DNA of 26,080 nucleotides from a virus, in the IMG/VR virus record IMGVR_UViG_3300046002_000752, positions 1 to 26,080 of that record; one strand, 5' to 3'. The notes below the pieces were generated by a model that saw only the letters and a list, made by a program, of their open reading frames with translations, had not been told where the DNA came from and made no database searches. Below, piece by piece: positions 15,346-21,754 of this stretch. Position 1 is the first letter of the stretch. Each line of letters starts with the position of its first letter. The position numbers and the translations under genes are program-made.

Positions 15346-15536
15346 GCTTGTCCCCTTGCTCGGATGGCATCTGCCAAGTCCGTGTTGTTCTTTGCGTAGC
15401 TGTCAACCAATTCAAGAATCGCCCAACGCTCTGCTGCTGCGACAAGGGCGGCGAAGCGTTCAAGCTCAGGCCAGCCAGCTTGGTGAAAATTAATTCCGCA
15501 ATCCCTCGCCATTCGAATGATGTCTTCTTGTGTCAT
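15342..15536 (-). CDS. Small protein, MTxEDII family, copy A
   Basis: 64 residues from ATG 15536 (MTQEDIIRMARDCGINFHQA). A longer frame reaching 15641 has no support and would sit inside the neighbouring gene. The start shares ATGA with the upstream gene. The rest is a helical Ala/Glu-rich piece (LERFAALVAAAERWAILELV). It shares its first dozen residues with copy B, while the C-terminal halves have diverged. The function is unknown. Confidence 0.65.
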   Translation of the reverse strand: MTQEDIIRMARDCGINFHQAGWPELERFAALVAAAERWAILELVDSYAKNNTDLADAIRARGQA

Positions 15537-15787
15537 ATCAGCAAACTCCAAATCCAAACGCCAGTAAAGAACAACAGGATGCAAACCACGGCCAGCGCAC
15601 CCATGATGGCGGTCAGCATCACCGTGCCAACTGTCTGCCACGCCTCGGACACCGGCTCGATGTCAGCAGGGACGATGGGGTACGCCTTGACCTTCCTGAC
15701 AGTCGCCGTGTCGTAGGCGCAGTCCCACACGCACTCGGGCAAGTGCGGGCAGTCGATGCGGCCCGTGTCGCAATAGCGGCGCGTCAT
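15533..15787 (-). CDS. Small Cys-rich membrane protein
   Basis: 84 residues from ATG 15787, preceded by TTGGAGGCTGAC, a strong ribosome binding site. An in-frame TTG at 15799 would destroy it. The N-terminus has four Cys in CDTGRIDCPHLPECVWDC, possibly metal-binding or disulfide-bonded. Residues about 52-82 (QTVGTVMLTAIMGALAVVCI then LLFFTGVWIW) form a membrane span. A short linker (KAYPIVPADIEPVSEAW) separates the two. The role is unknown. Phage-encoded envelope modifiers or superinfection-exclusion proteins can look like this. Confidence 0.68.
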   Translation of the reverse strand: MTRRYCDTGRIDCPHLPECVWDCAYDTATVRKVKAYPIVPADIEPVSEAWQTVGTVMLTAIMGALAVVCILLFFTGVWIWSLLI

Positions 15788-15993
15788 GTCAGCCTCCAAA
15801 TGCGGACGCCCCCGTCTACAGTGCGGGTTGCAAACCTTACGCCCAGCTTGTTAGCCTCTCTGCGAAAGGTGTTCTGCTGGCTTTTGCTAAAGTCAGCGAC
15901 AAGAAAGCTGTCGCCCGCCTCCATCTGCGCCAGCGCCTCGGCGTACTCATTGCGGCGGCTTGGCAGCTTAATGCCCTTGTCGATTTTGATCAT
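15784..15993 (-). CDS. Small soluble phage protein
   Basis: 69 residues from ATG 15993 with GTGGAGGCAAC in front. The longer frame to 16071 is not supported. The protein starts MIKIDKGIKLPSRRNEYAEA and ends FATRTVDGGVRIWRLT. The middle has AQMEAGDSFLVADFSKSQQN and a helix with RREANKLGVRF. This arrangement, a start with KGIKLP and an end with GVRIWR, is a widespread small-protein type in phages that I take to be nucleic-acid-associated, but no function is proven. Confidence 0.66.
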   Translation of the reverse strand: MIKIDKGIKLPSRRNEYAEALAQMEAGDSFLVADFSKSQQNTFRREANKLGVRFATRTVDGGVRIWRLT

Positions 15994-16175
15994 GTTGCCT
16001 CCACTGGCGCTTGGTACGCCTTGAGGCGCTTGACTCGGCTCTTGTTGAAGGCCACCGATGCCTGCGCCCATTCCACCCCCGTTTCAGCTTTCAGAAGGGC
16101 CATTTCAGCCTCAGCCAGTTCGGCAGCAATGGCCTGCGCTGGTGTGATCACTTTGAAAATGTCTAGTATGTTCAT
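15990..16175 (-). CDS. Small helical protein
   Basis: 61 residues from ATG 16175 (MNILDIFKVITPAQAIAAEL) with GAGGAGCGCC upstream and an ATGA overlap downstream. Almost entirely Ala/Glu/Lys-rich helix, with AEAEMALLKAETGVEWAQAS in the middle. A plausible coiled-coil protein of unknown role. A longer in-frame start at 16187 lies inside the preceding gene and lacks a ribosome binding site. Confidence 0.62.
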   Translation of the reverse strand: MNILDIFKVITPAQAIAAELAEAEMALLKAETGVEWAQASVAFNKSRVKRLKAYQAPVEAT

Positions 16176-16183
16176 GGCGCTCC

Positions 16184-16318
16184 TCACTTCACAAGGACAT
16201 CAAAGTAAGCAAGCATTAGGACAACGCCTAAGCCGACCAAGATTACGGCTCCGATAAAACTCATCAACGAGCATCGAGCTTGATCCATGTTCTGCTGGGT
16301 AAAGTAAGTTTGTTTCAT
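16184..16318 (-). CDS. 44-residue single-span membrane protein
   Basis: ATG at 16318-16316, stop at 16186-16184. The protein starts MKQTYFTQQNMDQARCSLMS and continues as one hydrophobic span (FIGAVILVGLGVVLMLAYFD) and a short tail. GGAGAAAACGAA precedes the start. It shares ATGA with the upstream gene and is followed eight bases later by the next. Tiny one-span phage proteins of this kind can modulate host membrane functions, but nothing here shows which. Confidence 0.6.
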   Translation of the reverse strand: MKQTYFTQQNMDQARCSLMSFIGAVILVGLGVVLMLAYFDVLVK

Positions 16319-16458
16319 TTCGTTTTCTCCTTAGTTAATTTACTGACATATCCACGCACTTTGGCGGCGTGTTCTTGGGTGAGGTAAAACTCGACTCGGA
16401 CTAAGCCAAGCGCCTTTCGGCGCTGGCGCAGTGCTTGGACTCGTTGGGTTGGGGTCAT
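16315..16458 (-). CDS. 47-residue ribbon-helix-helix-like protein
   Basis: ATG at 16458-16456, sharing ATGA with both neighbours. The sequence starts MTPTQRVQALRQRRKALGLV and continues RVEFYLTQEHAAKVRGYV, ending in a Lys-rich tail. The pattern of a basic helix, a short beta strand (RVEFYL) and another helix fits small Arc/MetJ-like DNA-binding proteins found in phages. It may be a repressor or DNA-binding accessory protein of the early operon. Confidence 0.62.
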   Translation of the reverse strand: MTPTQRVQALRQRRKALGLVRVEFYLTQEHAAKVRGYVSKLTKEKTK

Positions 16459-16622
16459 GCTAGTGGAAGCATCTTGTAGGCAGCGCGTGCTTCAGCATTG
16501 AATTGGCGTGTTGATGACTCGCTAAAGTCAAAACCAGAAACGCTCATTTCGTTTTGAACGCGCAAAGCAGTCTCAAGATCAATTTTGAGCAGTGCTGCAA
16601 TTTCTCGTGTGTAAATGTTCAT
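16455..16622 (-). CDS. Small protein of unknown function
   Basis: 55 residues from ATG 16622 (MNIYTREIAALLKIDLETAL). The preceding GGAGAAAACGAC is a near copy of the leader of the 44-residue membrane protein gene. The longer frame to 16694 has no such site. The protein is helical with a polar centre (RVQNEMSVSGFDFSESSTRQ). The N-terminal TREIAALLKID could be a small DNA-binding helix pair, but this is uncertain. A 55-base gap to the VRR-NUC gene holds nothing clear apart from the leader. Confidence 0.6.
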   Translation of the reverse strand: MNIYTREIAALLKIDLETALRVQNEMSVSGFDFSESSTRQFNAEARAAYKMLPLA

Positions 16623-16677
16623 GTCGTTTTCTCCGTTGTGTTGTTGATGATTGAATTCTAACACTGTTTCCGGTAAC

Positions 16678-17028
16678 TCATAAACTAGGGACAAACCCTA
16701 ACACCATTTCTTTAGCCTGATCAGCCCCCTTTGCCACAAAACAGGTGTAGCCACAACCCTCCAGATAGGCAATCCAGTCCTTCTGCTCGGCGCTTACGCT
16801 ACCGCCCTTGGTGCGCTTCATCTCCACCCACAAGCGCCAGTCTGGAATAAACAGGTCAGGCACGCCAGGCGATACGCCCTCGACCTTCAAGCGCCCAGCC
16901 GTAGCCATGCTTCTAGCACCGCCATTTGGGATAGCAAATATACGCACGCCCTTGTAGCCTTGGCGAAACCAGCGCACAAACTCGCGTTGCTCCTCATGCT
17001 CGGTTGGTATGCGGTCTAGAACGGACAT
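16678..17028 (-). CDS. VRR-NUC domain nuclease
   Basis: 116 residues from ATG 17028, after GGGAGGTTCA. The motif order is that of stand-alone phage VRR-NUC enzymes of the PD-(D/E)xK superfamily: Glu12/Glu13-Gln (HEEQREFVRWF), IPNGGARS (33-40), GVSPGVPDLF with Asp58, WVEMKR with Glu69 and Lys71, and Gln82 in AEQKDW. Glu13, Asp58, Glu69, Lys71 and Gln82 are the likely active site. Viral VRR-NUC proteins cut branched DNA structures, so it may resolve replication or recombination intermediates. It sits downstream of a helicase gene, a frequent pairing. Confidence 0.88.
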   Translation of the reverse strand: MSVLDRIPTEHEEQREFVRWFRQGYKGVRIFAIPNGGARSMATAGRLKVEGVSPGVPDLFIPDWRLWVEMKRTKGGSVSAEQKDWIAYLEGCGYTCFVAKGADQAKEMVLGFVPSL

Positions 17029-17207
17029 TGAACCTCCCACTTGTCGCACTCGCCCACGGCATTGGCAAATTCTGGTGGCGGTGGGATAAAGAACTCAACG
17101 CACAAGCCATCAACGCCGTAATGCTCACAGGTGTGGCAGCACCTTGGTGGGCCTGCTTTGTCCCACTCGCGCCACTGGATCAAAAACTCTGGCTCTGGTT
17201 GTCTCAT
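17016..17207 (-). CDS. Small Cys-rich, probably zinc-binding protein
   Basis: 63 residues from ATG 17207 (MRQPEPEFLIQWREWDKAGP), with GGGGGATGAA in front. It shares ATGA with the preceding mini-gene and overlaps the VRR-NUC start by 13 bases. Cys residues lie in RCCHTCEHYG, GLCVEF, GECDKW and near the end, enough for one zinc site. PPPPEFAN separates them. Small proteins with this CxxC-HYG and ECDKW pattern recur in phages of proteobacteria. No role is known. Confidence 0.66.
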   Translation of the reverse strand: MRQPEPEFLIQWREWDKAGPPRCCHTCEHYGVDGLCVEFFIPPPPEFANAVGECDKWEVQCPF

Positions 17208-17359
17208 TTCATCCCCCGTTGTTGTGTAAATTTCATCCAGCACTTGCCGCAATACCACTTGGCCCTGACATCAATGCCGCCCTTCGGGTCAGCGTCCAGC
17301 TTGCAAACATCGCAATGCTTGAGCTTTTGAGCGTTGCTCATTTGTTCTTCAACAGTCAT
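17204..17359 (-). CDS. 51-residue zinc-ribbon mini-protein
   Basis: ATG at 17359-17357, stop at 17206-17204, ATGA at both ends. After a helical start (MTVEEQMSNAQKLK) come HCDVCKLDADP and, about 15 residues on, WYCGKCWMKF, so two CxxC knuckles form a zinc ribbon. It lies directly after the helicase, which has a similar CxxC...CxxC insertion. It may be a small partner of the replication or recombination proteins (inference). Confidence 0.64.
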   Translation of the reverse strand: MTVEEQMSNAQKLKHCDVCKLDADPKGGIDVRAKWYCGKCWMKFTQQRGMK

Positions 17360-18954
17360 GCCCACCGCCTACGCATTACGCGAAAAAACTTGCCATCTTT
17401 TTTAAATTCAATGCTGCTCGGTGGTTGCGTTTGATTCATGTTGGCTGCCATCTCCTCAAGCGACTGCACATTAAGGCCACCTGGCTTGATCTGAGCCCGT
17501 TCTGCTATGGTTACGAGCTTCTGCAAAGCGCTCTGGCCCGCATAACCATCATGCGTAACGGCCAAGTACTCGGTCACCGCCGGATCACTCAAGCCGCCGT
17601 AGTAAGTCACCGCCAGCATTTCCTTGCCCGATGCCTTGCTTATGTGCTTGCGCCATGTCCAGCTTGTTACATCCAGATCACGCCCCTCCAGCCCCATGAT
17701 GTCGTCATCGTGCAGCTTGAGTTTCTTTGGCTCTGGGGCTGGAAAGGCATGACCACAGGCCGAGCAAACAGACGCTGATATGGCGCACAACTCGCCGCAC
17801 TCATCGCAGACCTTCACTGGCGCTTCGCCATTGCCATCACCACCCTTCTTTGGGGGCTGGACGGCGGTGATCGGCCCGTGGCTTGACACCACGCCAGCAA
17901 AGTCCAGCACCAGGCAGTCGGCCTTGCCAGTGTTCGGCCTCATGCCTCGACCTGCTTGTTGCAGATATAAGCCTGGGGACATAGTTGGTCTAGCCATCAC
18001 CAGCAGATCAATGGCTGGATGGTCAAACCCGACATTCAAACATCCGACCTGCGTAATTGCTGTAATCTTTCCAGACTTAAAATCGGCAATAGATTGCTCT
18101 CGATCTTTTTTTGCCATGTCACCAGTCACGGAAACGGCAGACACTCCACGACTTAAAAGAATGTCACGCAAATGCTCGGCGTGCTTTACACCCGTTGCAA
18201 AAAACATCCAACTTTTGCGGCCATCAGAACGATTGATGACCTCATTAATCATGGCATCGTTATTGTCTGATGTGTCAACAGCCGCTTGAAGTTCAGACTC
18301 AATAAAATCACCTCCTCGTTTGTGAACGCTGCTGGTGTCAAATTTAAAGCTGGTTTGCTTGCTGCGTAATGTCGCAAGATAGCCCTTAAAAATAAGTTCT
18401 TCAATGCTTATTGGCTCAATGAGTGCATCAAAGATCGCTGGCTTATCTGTAATCATTCCGTGGCCAAGACGAAATGGGCTAGCTGTAAAACCAATGACGC
18501 GCATGGATGGATTTATTTCCATAAAGTCATTGATGATTTTGCGATAGCTTCCTTCATCTTTATGAGAAATGTCATGTGCCTCATCCACCAGTAAAAGATC
18601 GCAATGACCAATCTTCTTTGTGACACGAACAATTGAAAGAGGCCCGCCAATGGTGATGGGTTCTCCCAATTGCTTTTTACCTGCACTTGCTGAGTAAATG
18701 CCCATTGGAGCACCTGGCCAAATCGCGCGTAGCTTTTCGGCGTTTTGGTTTATCAATTCAACGCTGCGCGTAAGCATCACGATATGCGTCTCCGGCCATT
18801 CCGTAATTGCTTTGCGACACAGTTCGGCGATAACAATGCTTTTTCCGCTGCCAGTCGGCAACACAATACATGGATGACCTGTGTTTTTTCCAAGCCAATC
18901 GTAAAGCATTGATAAAGCACGCGACTGGTATTCCCTCAGCTCTATTTTTTCCAT
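17356..18954 (-). CDS. SF2 DEAD/DEAH-box helicase
   Basis: 532 residues. Helicase motifs in order: Q-like LREYQSRAL (6-14), Walker A PTGSGKS (33-39), motif Ia-like MLTRSVEL, DEAH (124-127), TASP (157-160), a second RecA domain with FFATGVKHAE, VGCLNVGFDHP, and motif VI QQAGRGMR (332-339). A zinc knuckle with Cys383, 386, 397 and 400 follows, and then a C-terminal extension of about 120 residues. It is an ATP-driven DNA translocase similar to phage T5/UvsW-like and RadD-like helicases, likely working in replication or repair. The start at 18954 lies inside the end of the HNH gene. From about 18030 upstream its DNA is markedly AT-richer than the rest of the gene. Confidence 0.9.
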   Translation of the reverse strand: MEKIELREYQSRALSMLYDWLGKNTGHPCIVLPTGSGKSIVIAELCRKAITEWPETHIVMLTRSVELINQNAEKLRAIWPGAPMGIYSASAGKKQLGEPITIGGPLSIVRVTKKIGHCDLLLVDEAHDISHKDEGSYRKIINDFMEINPSMRVIGFTASPFRLGHGMITDKPAIFDALIEPISIEELIFKGYLATLRSKQTSFKFDTSSVHKRGGDFIESELQAAVDTSDNNDAMINEVINRSDGRKSWMFFATGVKHAEHLRDILLSRGVSAVSVTGDMAKKDREQSIADFKSGKITAITQVGCLNVGFDHPAIDLLVMARPTMSPGLYLQQAGRGMRPNTGKADCLVLDFAGVVSSHGPITAVQPPKKGGDGNGEAPVKVCDECGELCAISASVCSACGHAFPAPEPKKLKLHDDDIMGLEGRDLDVTSWTWRKHISKASGKEMLAVTYYGGLSDPAVTEYLAVTHDGYAGQSALQKLVTIAERAQIKPGGLNVQSLEEMAANMNQTQPPSSIEFKKDGKFFRVMRRRWA

Positions 18955-19616
18955 GTAACGCCTCTTCTAACGTTATTTATCGTTGTTCTTGTAACGCCAA
19001 ATTTTTCAGCTAATTCCCTACCGTTTAAATTAGAAACAAATATTTCTTTAACATTTTCTTCGGTCAACTTTGAGCGTCCGTTTTTCTCTCCAACGTAATG
19101 GCGTTTTTTTTGTAGTGCGTCTTGCGCGTTGTCTTTTGTTGTGCCAACAAACAAATGGTCTGGATTGACGCATCCAGGGTTATCGCAGTGATGGCAAACA
19201 ATCAATCCATCAGGAATTAATCCCTTGTAAATTTCATAAGAAAGCCGATGCGCTCTTGTGTTTTTTCGGTCACCAGGCAATACGCCATACCCGTCTTTGT
19301 CTGTGTGTGCCCTCCACTGCCAGCAGCCGCTATCAAGTTTTGCAAAACGAGAAAAAAAACGATCATGCAAAGTTCCAGACTGACGAAGCCTCATGGCTTT
19401 CATGGCGATTGAGTTTTTTTCCGCTTTTAAGCAACCACATGATTTACTTCCTCCACTTCGAATAGTCATGCCATAAACCACCTGCTTTGTTCCGCATTCG
19501 CAAATGCAATTCCAGAATTTTCCCGTCTGCTTTGTTTCCGCAGGTTTTGTTGCCTCTGACAACACCGTCCAACGGTTGTACTTAAGTCCGACCATTTCAA
19601 TTGTTGGTTTGCCCAT
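18942..19616 (-). CDS. HNH endonuclease, likely free-standing homing type
   Basis: 224 residues from ATG 19616, with AAGGAAATTGTTATT in front. The longer frame to 19652 is less supported. The N-terminal domain has Cys37, 39, 41, 60 and 62 (WNCICECGTK, then SKSCGCL), probably zinc-binding. The centre is an HNH_3 nuclease: AHRLSYEIYKG with His123, VCHHCDNPGCVNPDHLFVG with His142/143 and Asn151-His154. Residues 184-224 form a helix-turn-helix (GRELAEKFGVTRTTINNV). This domain set is typical of mobile phage HNH endonucleases. The gene is about 35-40 percent G+C against about 60-65 percent in the methylase gene. A TACAAT box lies on the minus strand at 19656-19651, so it could have its own weak promoter. 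Confidence 0.9.
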   Translation of the reverse strand: MGKPTIEMVGLKYNRWTVLSEATKPAETKQTGKFWNCICECGTKQVVYGMTIRSGGSKSCGCLKAEKNSIAMKAMRLRQSGTLHDRFFSRFAKLDSGCWQWRAHTDKDGYGVLPGDRKNTRAHRLSYEIYKGLIPDGLIVCHHCDNPGCVNPDHLFVGTTKDNAQDALQKKRHYVGEKNGRSKLTEENVKEIFVSNLNGRELAEKFGVTRTTINNVRRGVTWKK

Positions 19617-19701
19617 AATAACAATTTCCTTACTTGGTGAGAATATTGTCATTGTAGCGCATATAGCTGGTCTATGGTGCGTTGTTGGTAGTCACGGAGC
19701 A

Positions 19702-20673
19702 TTAAAACAACTCCAAAGAAAATTGATCGTCAGACATCTTTGCAACACAATGCGGGCTGCACCAGATCGTTTCACTGGCGCTGTTGGCCACAGCCTCGTC
19801 GGTAATGGCGTAGCCTTTGCGAGCAGTCCATTTGCGCTCAGTCCAGCCTTTTGCCAGCAAAGCGTCATGCTCCCCGGCATGGCCGCAAATCACAATGCGC
19901 AGCTTGGGGTTGTCGCCGTTGGTTGCGCACCATGTGCCCACCTCTGCGGGCAAGTTGGTTCCCACCCCTCCGGCTGCATAGTCCATCTCACCTTTAAAGT
20001 ATGGCGGGTCGAGAAAAACAGCAGTCAGTCCATGGCGCACGGTCACCGAGTCCTTGACCACCCGCGACCAATCGCCGCACGCTACGCGGACATCACGCAG
20101 GCGGTCATGCAAGGAGGCAAACCATGTGTAAATAAACTGGCCTCGCCCGGCGCTCAGGTGCGGGAGTTGACGGTTAATGCCTTGCCCGGCGCTCAGGTGC
20201 GGGAGTTGACGGCGATCAACCAGCTTTTCACCGTCATGAATCCACGGGCCTTCACCACCGCACCAGCCAGAACCAATCCAATTGCACGCGCCCCAACACC
20301 ACCACCCCGCCATCTTTGCGTCAAAGTAATCAGGATCAGCGTGCAGTTTTTCGGTTAAACCTTGCACATGGCGCACCAGCCATGAATGACGGGCAAACAA
20401 GTCGTTTTCATTGCAGGGCCAGTCGGCATGATGCGCCACAGCCTCAGAGTCGGCGTGGATGGCTCGCCAAAAGTTGGCCACAAAGCCGTCAAAGTCGTTA
20501 ATCGTTTCAATGCGCTTGCCTTCCGGTGCACCCAGCAACATGGCCGCGCTTCCCGCAAAAGGTTCAACGTAGTTTTGCACATCACCAAAGGCGTGCCAAA
20601 CCAGCTCGCACGCGCCAGATTTCCCGCCAAACCACGGAAATGGCGCTGCTAATGTTCCAGAATTAGTTTTCAC
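19702..20673 (-). CDS. DNA adenine N6-methyltransferase, D12 class
   Basis: 323 residues from GTG 20673, which overlaps the nuclease stop as GTGA. The D12-class motifs are visible: PFPWFGGKS (11-19) for AdoMet contact, VEPFAGSAAMLLG (36-48) for motif I, NDFD (59-62), and the catalytic DPPY in FLDPPYFKG (222-225). It transfers a methyl group to adenine and could protect phage DNA from restriction or mark it. Between the motifs, residues 155-180 hold two copies of RQLPHLSAG 13 residues apart, encoded by 29-base identical DNA repeats. No restriction gene lies next to it, so it is probably solitary. Confidence 0.88.
   Translation of the reverse strand: MKTNSGTLAAPFPWFGGKSGACELVWHAFGDVQNYVEPFAGSAAMLLGAPEGKRIETINDFDGFVANFWRAIHADSEAVAHHADWPCNENDLFARHSWLVRHVQGLTEKLHADPDYFDAKMAGWWCWGACNWIGSGWCGGEGPWIHDGEKLVDRRQLPHLSAGQGINRQLPHLSAGRGQFIYTWFASLHDRLRDVRVACGDWSRVVKDSVTVRHGLTAVFLDPPYFKGEMDYAAGGVGTNLPAEVGTWCATNGDNPKLRIVICGHAGEHDALLAKGWTERKWTARKGYAITDEAVANSASETIWCSPHCVAKMSDDQFSLELF
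20145..20212 (-). repeat. Tandem 39-base repeat (29 bases identical) inside the methyltransferase gene
   Basis: On the + strand the first copy runs from 20145 to 20173 and the second from 20184 to 20212. Each begins GCCCGGCGCTCAGGTG and ends GAGTTGACGG, with a ten-base spacer that completes a 39-base period. In frame this gives two 13-residue units (RQLPHLSAGQGIN and RQLPHLSAGRGQF). The period is a multiple of three, so copy number can change without breaking the gene. Confidence 0.9.
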
Positions 20674-21695
20674 CCCACCACCCTTCCATCAAACTGCTTA
20701 CGCATCTCAGCAATCAGCGGATCACCGCTACCGCAAGCGTCAGCGTTAGCCAGCAATTCTGTGGATGAGTACACGCCCTCTTGCTCTGGGTCGCCGTTAG
20801 CCAATGTCACGCCATTGATCTCATACACGGCAGTGAATTCGTCCGGCCCGTCCTTGCGCGGCCAAGGCACTAAGTCAGGGTGAAGCACATGCGACTCGCA
20901 ACCCTTGTGCTGTGCGTCCACTGGGATCACATCGTCCCACTTGGCGCAGTGCCAAGTTGAATCAGGCATTGGCGTGGCGTTGGCGCATGTGCGGCAATTG
21001 ACATGTTTGGTGGTCTTGGTTTCGTGGCAGAACTTGTACGCATCGCAGAACTTGCACTGATACCAACTTGGGTCAGTGCTGATCGGCTGGGGCATACGTT
21101 CGGCCAATGCAATGTAATGACCTCGGCGCACCGCCTTCTCTGCGACATCCTTGTCGTACTTGACGCGCTCAGTATGTATGCGGTCATCGTCCTTGCAGAT
21201 AGCAACGTACAGCGCACGATCAATGCCAGTGCCATGCATGTAAACCTGCATTTGGACAAGGTGTTCGGGCTTGGACTTCTCCACGCCGTCCTTGGCTAAC
21301 GCATCAAACGATTTCTTGCTGTGCGTCTTAAACTCGGCCACATGCTTGGCCTTTGGTGCCTCGGGCACGCCCTTGTCAATGATGGCGTCTAGCGATCCAG
21401 AGACATGACTGCCAAAGTCAACACGGTGCTGCGCTGACACCTTGCGGACATCCAACCCAATGGCACGCAAGTCACTGATGATGGTGGCTTCCTCGTTCTG
21501 GCCCCTACGAAACAGGCGCAAGATACGGCCAGAAAACTCAGGCTGCACCGCCCACCGAAACGACAGCCAAAGCCACCTGTCACAGACATGGCCTAACGTA
21601 CTAGCACCAAGGTGTGGTCGTGGTTTTTCAGGCTTTGCTTCATGCTGCTTGTCAATTAACGCTTGAATGGTATTATCGGGTTGGGGAATTTTCAT
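20670..21695 (-). CDS. PD-(D/E)xK exonuclease, RecB/Cas4-like with an apparent Fe-S cluster
   Basis: 341 residues from ATG 21695, after AAGGAGAGAACAA. The longer frame to 21746 crosses the intergenic hairpin. Active-site motifs: Glu69/Glu70, Asp103 in SGSLDAIID, Glu121-x-Lys123 in VAEFKTH, and Gln148-x3-Tyr152 in VQMQVYMHG. Cys38 (GHVCDRWLW) and the C-x2-C-x5-C of residues 214, 217 and 223 (CKFCDAYKFC) match the cluster-binding layout of AddB, Dna2 and Cas4. A second Cys set (234, 237, 250, 266) follows and may bind zinc. It is likely a DNA end-resecting nuclease acting with the recombinase upstream in the operon. Confidence 0.82.
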   Translation of the reverse strand: MKIPQPDNTIQALIDKQHEAKPEKPRPHLGASTLGHVCDRWLWLSFRWAVQPEFSGRILRLFRRGQNEEATIISDLRAIGLDVRKVSAQHRVDFGSHVSGSLDAIIDKGVPEAPKAKHVAEFKTHSKKSFDALAKDGVEKSKPEHLVQMQVYMHGTGIDRALYVAICKDDDRIHTERVKYDKDVAEKAVRRGHYIALAERMPQPISTDPSWYQCKFCDAYKFCHETKTTKHVNCRTCANATPMPDSTWHCAKWDDVIPVDAQHKGCESHVLHPDLVPWPRKDGPDEFTAVYEINGVTLANGDPEQEGVYSSTELLANADACGSGDPLIAEMRKQFDGRVVG

Positions 21696-21720
21696 TTGTT
21701 CTCTCCTTGAAGTAGATTTA

Positions 21721-21752
21721 GCCCCGACCTTAACCAGTCGGGGCATTTTTTT
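21721..21752 (+). terminator. Strong hairpin with T-run, oriented against the operon
   Basis: GCCCCGAC (21721-21728) and GTCGGGGC (21737-21744) form a perfect eight-base stem with an eight-base loop. It is followed on the + strand by A and seven T (21746-21752). Read on the + strand this is a textbook intrinsic terminator. Read on the - strand, the operon direction, the T-run becomes an A-run before the stem, so it should not stop the operon itself. Confidence 0.72.
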
Positions 21753-21754
21753 GC

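Noticed and set aside
16623-16677. Promoter for the small-gene cluster
   Set aside because: A TAGAAT box is present on the minus strand but no matching -35 element. The weak match is not enough.
20145-20212. Short CRISPR array
   Set aside because: Only two repeats with a ten-base spacer, and in frame inside a methyltransferase gene.
19504-20358. 284-residue + strand ORF across the HNH start and the methylase gene
   Set aside because: It runs through the intergenic gap and opposite two genes with clear catalytic motifs. It has no start signal and contains the methylase repeat in a meaningless frame.
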